Position numbers and translations under genes: made by a program
Notes under the pieces: generated by a model
The model's input: only the letters and a program-made list of their open reading frames with translations
The model's database searches: none
Told to the model about the DNA's origin: nothing
Origin: Tilletiopsis washingtonensis
Lineage: Eukaryota > Basidiomycota > Exobasidiomycetes > Entylomatales
Direction: 5' to 3'
NCBI RefSeq assembly: GCF_003144115.1
Contig: NW_020312012.1
Span: 1 to 64,000, forward strand
Length of the DNA: 64,000 nt
Part shown: piece by piece, positions 1-10,633 of the stretch
Numbering within the stretch: position 1 is the first letter of the stretch
Layout: each line of letters starts with the position of its first letter

Positions 1-95
1 ACCCTAACCCTAACCCTAACCCTAACCCTAACCCTAACCCTAACCCTAACCCTAACCCTAACCCTAACCCTAACCCTAACCCTAACCCTAACCCT
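1..95. repeat. Telomere repeat tract, (CCCTAA)n
   Basis: About 16 uninterrupted copies of CCCTAA, equal to TTAGGG on the other strand, start at the first base and stop at position 95. This is the usual telomere repeat of filamentous and many basidiomycete fungi. Its orientation marks the left end of a chromosome. Confidence 0.98.
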
Positions 96-1100
96 GAGCC
101 TCACTGTTGGCCTGACAAACAAGAAGGAGGGGTGGGACTGGGCCTCTGCATTCTCTTGTGGATGAGAATGCCCAGGGCGTATGGGCTTTGAGTGTTGCCA
201 AGTGCTTGAACATTGTTCTTGATGAGGCCAGCTGCTTGATCTTCTGAGCTGCTCAATTTCTCATTTGCAGGCTTGTTTGCAGCAACAACAGAGCTGCTTG
301 ACTTCCCTCTTGCAGGATCTTCAAGAGCAACAACATTGCTGTATTCATGCTGGATGCAGACATGATTGTGCACAATGCTGGGGTGTATTGCTAGATTGTG
401 CAGCTGTTGCCTGTGTGCTCTGCTGCTTCTGCATGGGCACTTCACACCAAGCCTTGCAGCGGGCGCCAGCACGCAGCAGGCGCGCCCATGACTCTCATGT
501 TTTACGGTTGAAACAGCTGCTCTGGCGACTGGTGCTTGCCTTCAGCAACAACAAGGCTGCTGGCGCCGCTGCGCAAGCTGCTGCCCTCTGGTCTGCGGGC
601 GCGCTTGCCAAAGACCAATGCAGACAATGTGGCCAACGCCTGTTGGCGGCGGCGCTGACCAAGCCACGTCTCAAAGGTGTTGTGCTGCTGCAGAAGCTCC
701 AAGTAGACGGCGTCAAGCAGCGTGCTGCACGCCATTTGGTCCTCAAAGGCCACAGCATTGGTCAGCAGCATGATGCGTGCCATGCCAACATGTGCCTGGC
801 AATTGCTGTTGCCCAAAATAGGTCTGCTTTGCCGCCAGCTGCCGCTGCCCACAGTCTCTGCCATTCCATGCTGCTCCCTGTCAGGCTGCCACATGACTTT
901 CTGCTGCTCTGCTGTCCTGCAGACAGAAACGCAGATTTGTCAGGGGCAAGGCTGAGAGGTTGAGACTCCGAGTGGAGGCGTTGCAGCGCCATCACGTAAG
1001 CGAGCCCCGACTGGCGCGCACGACACGCCTGCCCTGCTCTGGCCCGTGCGCCTTCGCCCGCGACCGTCATCACCTCCACCACCTGCGCCCTGCCGCCGCT
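96..1100. other. Subtelomeric segment, no convincing gene
   Basis: This stretch is visibly less GC-rich than the rest and has many CAGCAACAACA/GCTGCTG-like words. Read on the minus strand, two open frames (894-502 and 472-101) carry loosely repeated peptides such as NVVALED, SVVAANK, SLVVAEGK and NAVAFED. That could be a decayed or lineage-specific subtelomeric gene. No known domain is recognisable and no intact start-to-stop model with good splice sites was found. The 5' untranslated region of the UBX gene probably occupies the last 100 bases or so. Confidence 0.5.
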
Positions 1101-3979
1101 ATGTCCGACCGCGACACCCGTGCGTGCCGCCTCGGCTGCACCGCATCACACACCTGCTCACCTCTCACGCCTGCCCGCCCCTCGCAGTCCTCAGCATGGG
1201 CTTCGCGCCGGCGTCGATCGAGTGGGCGCTGCGTGCGACGCGCAACGCCGGGCTGCAGCCGGCGATGGACCACCTGCTGGCACACGCCGGCGAGACGCCG
1301 CCCGCGGCCGGCGACGACGACGACGAGGAGCAGGAGGCGCTGGCGGACATGCTCGGCAAGAAGGGCGCCGGCGCGCAGGAGGAGATGATCGTCGGCGCGG
1401 GCGAGGCCAAGGTGAGCGGGCAGGAGGGGCCGATCCGGCGTGCGGCGGCGAGTTGCGGCGCGCTGCGGCAGGGGATGAAGGGGGGCGGCTGGAGCGCTGC
1501 GGCACAAGGTGTCAAGGATGCGTCAGAGTCGAGTCCGTCCTGCTGTGGCGACGATTCGGGTGCCGCGCGCGAGGTGAAGGGAGCTCGGCTGCGACGGGCA
1601 GCGGCAGAGGCGACGGCGACGCCCGGCAGTAGAAGGTTCCGCGACGGGCTGCAGCGCACTGCGGGTGATGAGTTGCCGTGCAGAGACTCGATGCATGCGC
1701 TGCGTGTGTTGAACGCTGTGACGCTTGCGCGTGAAGCCAGGCGGCGCCTGCTCTGCAGCTGTCTGGGCCTGCCGTGCTGTACGTCTGGGCACGCTTCACA
1801 GCACCCCGTGGCTGGCACTCGTCGCAGCCGAAGCACTTGCACCCTTACACCGCTCGTCGGGTGTCGAGGAGAGCGCCACCTGCGCAGTCCCGCACTCAGC
1901 TTTGCCGCACTTGTCTGCACTGCCGCACTCGCCCCTCCACTAACCCTTCTGTCCAGTCCATCAAGTGCCTCGAGTGCGGCAAGATCCTCAAGTCCGCCGC
2001 GTTCGCCTCATTCCACGCCGAAAAGAGCGGCCACACCAACTTCGAGGAGAGCACCGAGGAGGTCAAGCCGCTGACGGAGGAGGAGAAGCGCGCGCGCCTC
2101 GCTGAGAGTGAGTCGGGCTGCTCACAGCACGCGCCCGTCCCGCCGCTGACCATGTCTCCGCTCAGTGCGCGCGAAGCTCGAGCAGAAGCGCGCCCTGCAG
2201 GCCAAAGAGTCCGCCGAGGAGAGCAAAGCCAACGAGAAGATCCGCCGCAAGGCCGGGCAGGACCTCGGCGAGCTGCGCGAGGAGATGCAAAAGAAAGGTG
2301 AGTCGCGCGGCGTCGTGGCTGGCGACGGCGGCGGCGAGGCGCACGCCGGTGAGTGCGCCGTGTGCGGTGTGCGGCATGCGCTGACACGCGGCAGATGGGG
2401 CGCCCGGGACCCGCTTCGACATGGCAGACATGGCGCTGGCGCTGGGCACGCCAATGGCGTCGGGCACGCCGTCGCGCTCGGCGCTGGGCTCGGCTGCCGG
2501 CACGCCGTCGCGCTCGACGCCGTCTCCGGCACTGCCGCCGCTCGTCTCGTCCTCTGCACTGTCCTCCTCGGCACTGTCCCCCGCTGCGCCGTCCTCTGCC
2601 CTTTCGTCCGCACCAGGCCCATCGAACACGCCGTCCGGCTTCGTGCTGCCCGCGCTGCACGCTTTCCCGCCGTTCTTCACGCCACAGCCCAACGCGGCGA
2701 CGTGGGCGTCGCAGGCGGCGCACTGGTCGCGTCTCATCCGCGCGTGGTGCGCGCACCACCGCGTGTGGCACCTCGACGCCGCCGGCAGCTGGGAGCGCGC
2801 CGGCGCCGACGGCCTGCTGCGGAGCACGCTCGCGGGGCGCTCGCTCAGCGAGGCTGCCACGCGGCGGGTGCTCGAGGTCATGGTCAGCGAGGGTGAGTCG
2901 TGCTGTGCCGTGTGGCGCTTTCGCTGCTGACACCCTGCGCAGGCGACGCCGTCTGGGACCCGCCTCGCAAAACCCCTCCGCCGACGCGCGCCATGATCTA
3001 CTGGCGCCGTCCCGAGGAGTGGGCCGAGCGCCTCGCGGCCTGGGTCGCACGCACGGGCCAGTCGCGCAGCATCGTGACGTTCTTCGAGATCCTCGAGGGC
3101 GACGAGGCGGGTGAGTGGCAGCCGCCGCAGCCGAGGCCCTGCACATGAGCGCTGACGCACGCACAGACTTTGCGGGGATGCCCGAGGCGCTGCTGCGCCG
3201 TGCGCTCGACGTGCTCGTGCGCGCAGGCAAGGCGCAGGTGTTCGGCGGCGCAGACGGGGAGGGTGTCAAGTTCGTCTGAGCGCAGCACGAGGTGCTGGCG
3301 GGCAGAGGAGAAGGCGGGCAGGGCGAGCGCTCGCGGCGGAGGCACCCATCTCACCATCCACTCCTCAGAGGCGATCAAGGAGGCCGAGAAGCGCAAGGCC
3401 GAGGCCAAGGCAGACGTGAGCGCCGAACTTGCCCCTTTACGGCACAGCATCTGACCCTCCTGCAGGCCGAGGCGAAGCGCCGCGTGCGCGAGCAGATCGA
3501 GGCCGACAAGCGCGAGCGCGCTGCCCGCACTGCGCGCGAAAAGGCCCTGCGCGACGGCACGCTGCCGACCAGCGAGAGCGCGCCAGTCGCCGTCTCGAAG
3601 CCGGCAGCCGCAGCAGCCCCGGCGGCGAGCACGGCCAACGAGGCGCGCCTGCGCGTGCGTGCGCCCGGCGGCATGTGGATGGGTGCGTCGAGTGCGTTGC
3701 CGTGCTGCTAATCGCATGCTCACACGTGGCACAGGCACACTCAGCGCGGACAGCACGCTGCGCGACCTCGAGAAGGCGCTGCTCGACGCCGGCAAGGCAA
3801 GCGGCTCTCTGCAGGTAAGACTCTCCGACGCGCGCATCTCTGCACGCCGCGCACGCTCACACGCGCGCCAGTTCTCCACGACGTTCCCGCGCAAGACGTT
3901 CAGCGGCAGCGACGCAAGCAAGACGCTGCGCGAGCTTGGGCTCGTGCCCAACGCCGCGCTCGAGGCCAGCGCAGTGTGA
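1101..3979 (+). CDS. UBA-UBX domain protein (UBXN1/SAKS1-like Cdc48 cofactor)
   Basis: Eight exons: 1101-1119, 1188-1411, 1957-2107, 2166-2297, 3369-3415, 3466-3682, 3735-3814 and 3872-3979. Phases agree throughout and give 325 residues. The N-terminus (LLSMGFAPASIEWAL) is a ubiquitin-binding UBA domain. A C2H2-like knuckle follows (CLECGK, then H..KSGHTNFEE), then a charged coiled coil. The C-terminus (RLRVRAPGGMWM to FPRKTFSG) is a UBX domain, the ubiquitin-like fold that docks on Cdc48/p97. The family links ubiquitinated clients to Cdc48. Intron 4 (2298-3368, about 1.07 kb) contains the whole VPS25 gene; skipping it rejoins EMQKK to EAIKEAEKRK exactly in phase, as homologues read. Intron 2 is also long (545 nt) with nothing recognised in it. 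The start relies on a short first exon (MSDRDT). The gene lies about 1 kb from the telomere. Confidence 0.88.
2298..2394 (+). other. Alternative intron joining the UBX gene to VPS25
   Basis: This 97-nt stretch has a GTGAGT donor shared with the large UBX intron, a GCTGAC branch-like motif and a GGCAG acceptor. It looks like the ordinary introns of this genome. Splicing 2297 to 2395 keeps phase 1 and reads DGAPGTRFD straight into the VPS25 ATG at 2421. It would give a UBA-coil-VPS25 fusion of about 434 residues, or the segment could lie in the VPS25 5' leader. Only transcripts can tell which. Confidence 0.45.
2421..3279 (+). CDS. VPS25: ESCRT-II subunit VPS25, nested in a UBX-gene intron
   Basis: Three exons, 2421-2892, 2943-3110 and 3167-3279, give about 250 residues. 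The hallmarks of Vps25 appear in order: FPPFFTPQPN, then QAAHWSRLIRAWC, then the winged-helix pair with IYWRRPEEWA, TGQSRSIVTFFE and GMPEALLRRAL, ending at GVKFV and a stop. Vps25 is the arm of ESCRT-II that recruits Vps20 and starts ESCRT-III assembly when ubiquitinated cargo is sorted into endosomal vesicles. The family normally begins a few residues before PPFF; here a Ser/Pro/Ala-rich leader of about 70 residues precedes it, so the start is uncertain. The gene sits wholly inside intron 4 of the UBX gene, same strand, with its stop 89 nt before that intron's acceptor. Identity is firm; transcript structure is not. Confidence 0.88.
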
Positions 3980-4022
3980 TGGGGCACGAATGCCATTGGT
4001 GACAGAGCTGTGTAGTGATCGT

Positions 4023-6514
4023 TCAGTCTCGTAGGCCGAGACTCGAGCCGCGCGGAGGCAGCAGTGGCGGCGGCGGCCAGGCATGCTCGGCGTCCAGCGC
4101 ACGCGAGTCGACCGTCCACGTGGTGCGCGGGCGCGTCGTGGACGTCGACCACAGCGATGCCTGAGAGGCGGCAGCAGGCCCAGCCGGCGGCGGCGGCGGC
4201 GGACTGACGGCGCGGCGAGGGCTGCGCTCGCACCAGTGCCCCTTGAGCGCGTGCGAGCCGCAGCAAGGCACGGCGCGCTGCAGGCGAGATGGCGAATCAT
4301 CGCCCAGCGATGTGGCCATCGTCGAGGCGCTCTCGTGCGTGTCCCTGCGTGCGTGTCGCCACGGGCCTTGCATCGTGCGCTCGGGCGAGAGGAACGTGCC
4401 GTGCGATGAGAGTGACGACGCCGAGGCGTCTGAGCGTGTGCGCTGGTGGCCCGGCGAGCACGAGCGGGGAAAGTCGTGCAGGTCGTGGCGGAACTCATGG
4501 CGCGGGTCATGGCGCTCGTCGTGGCCGAAGATGGGCCGCTCATCGCAGCGCTCGCCCTCCGCGGTGACCGACTCGATCGCCTCTTGCTGCTGGTCCTTCT
4601 CGGGCTGCAGGAGCGCCTCGGCGCTGCGGCCCAGCTCGCGTCCGCCGCCCAGACGCTGGCGCACGACAGCGGCGAGGCCAGCCACCTCCTGCGCCAGTGT
4701 CTCGATGAGCACGCCGTGCTCCTGCAGCGTCTTGGCCTGCGCGCTCAGCTCGTTGCGCAGCTCGGGCGCACTGGCGCGCGGCCGCAGCGCCAGCGACGGC
4801 GGCGGAGAGCAGGAGCTCTTGCGGCCCGTCCACGAGCCCTGGCAGCCGCACTGCCAGGTGGCAGCACCGAACTGCGCCACGGTACAGCCGGCGGCGTGGA
4901 AGGCCTGCCAACTTGCGATCAGCGATGTCCGAGCCTCTCGCACGAGTTGCTCACCGAGGGATGCGATGCGACGCTCTGAAACGTACACGGCATCAGCCTC
5001 CGTCGGCACCAGCCTCCGTAGATGGCCTCTTGGCACCCTCCACTCACCGGCACGCCGCCGCTCGACACCTCGATGCTCCACGCATGCAGACGGTCCTTGC
5101 GCTCGCGCGCCTTGCGCTGCTCGAGTGACGCCAGAAAGCCGCGATGCGCATGCGGCAGTGCAGGCGGATCACCGCGCGGCGGCGTGCTCAGGTCGGGCAG
5201 CGGCGGCAGCGGCCGGGAGAAGTTGAGGTTCGAGCCCGGCGAGATATTCGTCTGCGGAGCACGTCGAGGCGGCGTGCTCGGAGGGATGTGGCGCTCCGAC
5301 GAAGGCATCGCTGGCTGAGTCGCCGCCGCCGGTGCTGGCGCCGTCTTGTGTTCAGCTCGTCCGCCGCTCAGTGCCCGTGCGCGGGCCAGCGCCAGCTTGA
5401 CGGCCGGACTCTTGCTGCTCGGCGAGGCCTGCGATGCACGCAGCGGCGACGACACGGCCGCACGCGCCGGCGTGCCACGCTCGGCCGTCGGGACGCGCGA
5501 CGTCGGAGCCAAGTCGGCAGAGAGCCGCAGCCGCAGTCGACGTGCTGTGCGTCCGGCGCTCGCTGCCTCGTCGGGAAGAAAGAGGCGCCGCAGTCCGCGG
5601 GCCGGCGGTGCGCTGTGCGGCGGACTCGCGCCGCGCCGCGGCGTCTGCGACCAGGCCGAGCTGAGCGTCGGCGGCTGCGGGCGCGGCACGGTGCGCGGCG
5701 GGCGTGACATCGTGGCCGAGACGTGCGCATACGGGCGTGTCGGCGACTGTCCAACGCCCGCGGCCGGCACGCGCTCGCGCACCGGCAGTGCTGGTGCGAG
5801 GCGCAGCTCCTGCGGCGACGGCGTCTGACGGCTCGGCGGCGAGGGCGCCGGGCGCGGCGTCTCAAAGGCACTGCCGGGCCCGGCGGGAAAGGCATGCAGC
5901 AGGTCAGCCAGCGGCGGCGACTGCGGCGAGGGCAGCGACGAGTGCGCCGTGCTGGCGTACGTGTAGCGCGAGCGCGGGCTGCCGGCGGGCGGCGAGGAGG
6001 GTGCGGCGTGGTGGTGCTGGACGGCGACGCGCTGCAGCAGGTGCGCCGGCGGCGGGTTGCGCGGCCGCGGCGGAGGCGGCGCCTCGACGGCGTCGTCCTG
6101 TAAGCCGCTGCTCAGATGGCGAGCTCGCTCGGCGCCGGCCTGGTGCGGCGAGACGGAGCGGCTGAGCTGGCGCGGCGGCTGCGGCGGCGGTGCGAGCTGC
6201 CAGCCGGCGTGCCAGAGCGTGCTGCGTGCGGCGTGCAGGTGGGCCTCGGTGGCGCCGCCTGCTGCGGCATGCACTCCATGCTCGCTGCCGGTGATGCGGC
6301 CTGCTGCGGCGGTGCTGCTCTCTGGCGCATGCAGCGCGTCGCCCTCGCGCGAGGCGGCCGCATCGACGCTGCGCTGCGTGCGGTGGCGCGCCGGGCGTGT
6401 CGAGCGCGCGACGGAGCCGGGCGTGAGGGGAGCGGTGACGTGGGCCGGGAGCGTGCTGCTGCTGCTGCTGGCGTGCGAGCGCGCGCTGCTGGCGGCGCCG
6501 GGCGACGAGAGCAT
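4023..6514 (-). CDS. Orphan proline/serine-rich protein with a coiled coil
   Basis: I do not recognise this protein. The model has three exons (6514-5048, 4975-4955, 4904-4023), all joining in phase 0, giving 789 residues; the middle exon is only 21 nt. The first 450 residues are low-complexity Pro/Ser/Ala/Arg, with SP and TP sites typical of kinase-regulated scaffolds. A more conserved-looking block follows (SNLNFSRPLPPLPDL, then FLASLEQRKARERKDRLHAW). After the micro-exon comes AFHAAGCTVAQFGAATW, then a probable coiled coil around ELRNELSAQAKTLQEHGVLI. The tail is rich in His, Asp, Arg and Pro. No signal peptide or membrane segment is seen. It converges on the UBX gene with only 43 bases between the stops. 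The start is the first ATG of the frame and may be wrong. Confidence 0.6.
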
Positions 6515-7187
6515 GGCGGCGCAGGGCTCGCCGGGCGGTGGTGGTGGTCGGACGGCAGAAGCGAGGCGAGCAGCGTCGGACGAGGGCCAGCATCAGCGCC
6601 TGTCTTGCCCCTGCTCGTCTGGATGCAGCCTCGACGGCTCCGGCGGCTGTCGCTGCTCCGCTGCTCCGGCGCCGCACGCATTCAGTGCCTCAGGGGCACG
6701 CACCGCGCACCCTCGTCTCTTTGTCACGCGAATGCCCGGCGCAGGCACCGCGCCAAGCGCAATAGAATGCCTGCACCTGTCCAGCAGAGCGCTGCACGGC
6801 ACCGAGCAAGGCAGCAAGGTGCGGCACAGGCGGCCGGCTGCGGCACTCCCAGAACGGCACCCGGCAGGCGCCCCCTGGGCATACGCCAATCAACACCGCC
6901 TGCGCCTGCAAGGGCGCCACGCCGCACCGCGCTTGCTGCGCCCAGCTGCAGCGGGCCCTTGCACCCTGCAGCGTGCGGCGGCGGCGCGACGCCTCGTGCC
7001 GTGCCTGGCGGCGCGCTGCTCCCACGCCAGTGCGCCGCCGGCCAACGGCGGAGGTGCAGCGTCTTCATGCGTGCGCCGCAGCAGCATGCAGCGTCGCAGC
7101 TCGCGACGCACTTCACACGGGATGCGCCACGGCATGGTTGATACAGGGTAACAGGTGACACACACGGAACGGCACGGCACGGCTGCC
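6515..7187. other. Intergenic, nothing recognised
   Basis: Upstream of the orphan gene and downstream of HIR1, both on the minus strand. It is GC-rich; the open frames across it have no domain, no credible splice sites and the composition expected of antisense or random frames. It presumably holds the orphan gene's promoter and the HIR1 3' end. Confidence 0.5.
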
Positions 7188-10100
7188 TCACGGCGCCGCA
7201 ATGGCACGCAGCAGCTCCTGGTACGTCTGCACGAGGCCGAGCAGCAGGCGCGACTTGCCCATCGCCTTGAGCACGTCGGCCAGCAGGTCGCGCTGGCGGG
7301 AGGGTGAGCGTGGGGGCATGTGAGCGGAGTGCGCAGAGACGCACCTTGGCGAGGCCGAGCACCGTCGGCTCCCACGTCTCGGGCATGCCCGGCTTGCTGT
7401 GGCGCAGGGGTCAGCACGGTCAGCGGCGTGGCGTGGCACCGTGGCAGAGCAGCATGGGAGCGCGGCCTGCCGCACTGCACACTGCTGCTGGGCCTGAGCA
7501 CTCACTAGTACACTGGGCCGCAGAGACTCTTGCACAGGTCCTCGGCCTGGTTGCGGATGCCCTCGTCGGCAAGCTTGCGCGCATACGCCAGCAGGTGCAC
7601 GCGGTACTCGCCCGGCGAGTCGAGCAGCGTCGCCGCCAGCATGCGCGTCTCGAGGTGCCGCAGCGCACACGACACGGCTAGCTCCTCGGCGCCCGGCGCG
7701 CCGGCCGGCACTGCCGCGTGCGCACGCTGGCCCGTCGTGCCGCGCGATAGGACCAAGTCGTTGATCTCGACCTCGAGCGCCTTGACGGGCTCGCGCGCCG
7801 CAGCACTCGACTCGCCGGCGCCGCGCCGCCCGCGCACGTCCCAAAGCGCGCTGCTGTCGGCCCACCAGCTCGAGGCGATGCACACCCACGCCAGCTTGCG
7901 CGCGTCGAGCGTGTAGGCCGTCTCGTTGCGCAGCAGCAGCACAGGCGCACCGTTGCTGTGCACCCAGAACTGCAGCAGCGCGTCGCCGCCGGGCGCTAGC
8001 AGGCCGCGCAGCGACACGGGCCGGTGCAGCTCGCGGTCGCCGGGCACGTCCCAGCGGTGCACGAGGCCGGACGTCGTCACCGCCACGAGCGTTGAGCGCG
8101 CCGCCTCGAGCCGGTAGCACGGCGCATCGAGCTGCAGCGTCGCGCTGCGGCGGCCCTTGGCCGTGTACAGCACGAGCGAGCCGTCGTCGAGCGCCGCGGC
8201 GGCAAACTGCGCCGTGCTGGTTGCAAGCAGCACCGGCGCGGGGAGCACATCGAGCCACAGCACGCGGCCGGCCGGGTCCATCTGGACGAGCTGCGTGGGC
8301 TCTGCGGGGCAATGAGCAAGGGTCTCCGCATCTCATGCCGCCTCACTCACGCGCGCCGTCCGAGTTGCGCGCCTCAAGCGTGCCCTCTGGCCGCTCCCGG
8401 CGGTACACGCTCATCAGCGCGGGCGTCGGCAGCATCTGTGCACCGTCGGCTGCCACGCTGCCGCCGGCGAAAGTAGCGCCGCGCAGCGCCACGGCCGGGC
8501 CCGCGGCCGTGCGTGCGAGCTCGCCGCCGAGGGTGCGTCCGACGTCGCGCTGGCGGTGCTGCGGACGCGCGTCGGCGGCCAGCTCCTCCTCGGCCGGGCG
8601 CTTGAAGCCGAGATCGGCGGCGCTGGCGCCGATCGACATGTCGATGTCCATGTCCTGGTGCGCAAAGCCGTCGTCGGCGCTGGAATCTTCGCCGGACAGA
8701 AGCGTCGGGCGGATGCGACGGCGGCCCTTGGCGTCGCGCGTGATGACCTGCACCAGACGCGCGGGACGAGCAGCAGCCGGCGCCGGCAGCCCGCCTGCCT
8801 TGGAGGCCGGCGGCACGCCGCCGCGCTTGCGAGCCATCAGCACGTTAGGCCGCTCCATCGTGCCCGACGACACGCTCGGTGCCACCGAGGCCTGCGAGGC
8901 GGCGCGCGACGTCTTCTGCCAGCCCCACGACTGGCGCGCGACCTCGAGCGCCTCATCCGAGGCGAGCGGCGCGAGAAACTCCTCGGTGAAGATGAACACG
9001 GCGATGCGTCCGTCGGCCGAGCAGGCGTAGAGCGTCAGGCCGTCGGAGGACCTGCGAGGGCATGTCAGCCAGGCCGTGTGCTTACACACGCGGCGCAGCA
9101 CGCACCAGCTGAGGTCCATCACCTGCCGCTCAAAGACGTCGCGCGCCACGAGCAGCGGGCGCGGCTGGCCAGTGATCCACACGCTGACGCTCTGGTCGAG
9201 CGAGCCGAGCGCCATCACGGTGCACGGCTGGCCGTCCTCGTTGGGGTTGCGATTCTTGAACAGCCGGGGCGAGAAGGCCTGGGATGGGAGGCGAGGCTGG
9301 TGTCAGCACGCGGTTGCAGCACGTCAGCTGCTTCCCACTGACCGTCACGGCGATGCTGTTCTCGTGGCCGACAAGCGAAATGTCGCTGTTCCAGTCGCGG
9401 CGGTGCGCGACGGCCGCGACGAACACCGGCCCGGACATGGCGTTGGCGCAGAGCACATGCGCACCGTCGGGCGACCAGCTGTGGGCGTGTCAGCACGCAG
9501 CACAGCGGTCGAGCTGTCCTGGAACACACCTTGGCCGCGTGAAGAAGACGGTGCTCGGACTCGTCTCGAACGGCTTGGTGATGCTGGCCTCCTCGCCCCA
9601 GTCCGAGACGCGCCAGATGCGCAGCGTCTTGTCGTCCGACGCCGTCGCCAGCAGCTTGCCGAGCGGGTCCCACACGACGCCCTTGACGAAGCCGGCGTGC
9701 GAGTCGATGCGCCGGATGCGCTCAAACGCGCCGCCGCCGGCGGTCCGCGCGCCGGCCCAGATGTACACGGCCGAGTCGAGGCCGACGGTGGCGAGGTACG
9801 TGTCGTCGAGGTCCTGCGACCACGCCAGATCGACGACGTCGGACTCGTGCGCCGCCAGGCGGCGGTGCGGGCGCCACGCCTCGATGTTGACCTCGGACGG
9901 TGCGGCGCCAAACGAGGCGCCGCCTGAGAGGCCCGTCGGGTCGAGATCCCAGATCAGCGCAATCGTGTCGTCCGAGCCCGAGGCGAGAAAGCGGCCCGAC
10001 GCCGACCAGCGCACGACGAGCACCGAGCCTGCCGGCGTGTCAGCGCATGTGGTGCCGCGCGGCGCGGCGCAGCTCACCGGTGTGGCGCGAGAGCGTGCAG

Positions 10101-10633
10101 AGCAGGCGGTTGGCGCTCGTGTCGGCCTCGAGCGCCGCGTCGAGGATGGGCGCCGTGGCCCAGATGCGGATCTTGGAGTCTGTGCATGCAGTCAGCAAGC
10201 AGAACGCAGGTGGAGAGAAGCGGCAGTGTGACATCGTCCGCGTGCTCTGCTGTCCTCAACGCCGGAGCGCACAGTCCCTCGCTAGCCTGCGAGCAGGGCA
10301 CGGGCTGTCCAAGCTGGCGGCCGGCATTGCTACGAGCGACCTCTCGCTCGTCCAGCCGGCTGGTCATCGCTACGAGCGAGACGCTCGCTCGTCCAGCCGG
10401 CTGGTCATGACCACGATGTGCACAGGCCTTGCCCCTCGTCCCACCACCTGCGCCTCCTGCACCGCCGCCGCTGCCCATCACCCTCTGCTCTCCTCGCACC
10501 ACTCACCCAGGCCCGCCGTCGCCACGCGGCTGCCGTCGGGATGCACGTGCACGCTGAAGATGGTGCTGCGCTTCGTCGTGCCGCCGTCGCCCTCCTTGTC
10601 GTGCGCGATCCACGCGGGCGAGACGAGCGACAT
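7188..10633 (-). CDS. HIR1: Histone chaperone HIR1/HIRA
   Basis: Nine exons from 10633 down to 7188 (10633-10507, 10179-10078, 10028-9530, 9478-9343, 9278-9106, 9051-8351, 8301-7506, 7396-7345, 7292-7188) keep phase and give 896 residues. The protein opens MSLVSPAWIAHD and IFSVHVHPDGSRVATAG, the first blade of the HIRA propeller. WD blades follow, with LASGSDDTIALIWD, LATASDDKTLRIW and FSPRLFKNRNPNEDGQP. A B-domain (RDAKGRRRIRPTLL, about residues 446-460) is the Asf1-binding motif. The C-terminal Hira domain ends in LLADVLKAMGKSRLLLGLVQ. The HIR complex deposits H3-H4 outside S phase and represses histone genes. Intron 1 (327 nt) is oversized and carries palindromic repeats. Confidence 0.95.
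10332..10404. repeat. Tandem palindromic repeat inside HIR1 intron 1
   Basis: Two adjacent units of about 41 bp. Each has an inverted repeat (ACGAGCGA...TCGCTCGT, with 3-4 nt loops at 10332-10351 and 10372-10392) followed by the perfect 12-bp palindrome CCAGCCGGCTGG (10352-10363 and 10393-10404). The units differ only in the hairpin loop region and the spacer. Confidence 0.85.

Noticed and set aside
1-95. Tandem repeat as a satellite or CRISPR-like array
   Set aside because: Pure 6-bp CCCTAA at the sequence end is a telomere; there are no spacers.
2421-3368. Reading VPS25 as spurious and keeping only the UBX gene
   Set aside because: The VPS25 exons join in phase and carry every family hallmark up to a proper stop, so the gene is real.
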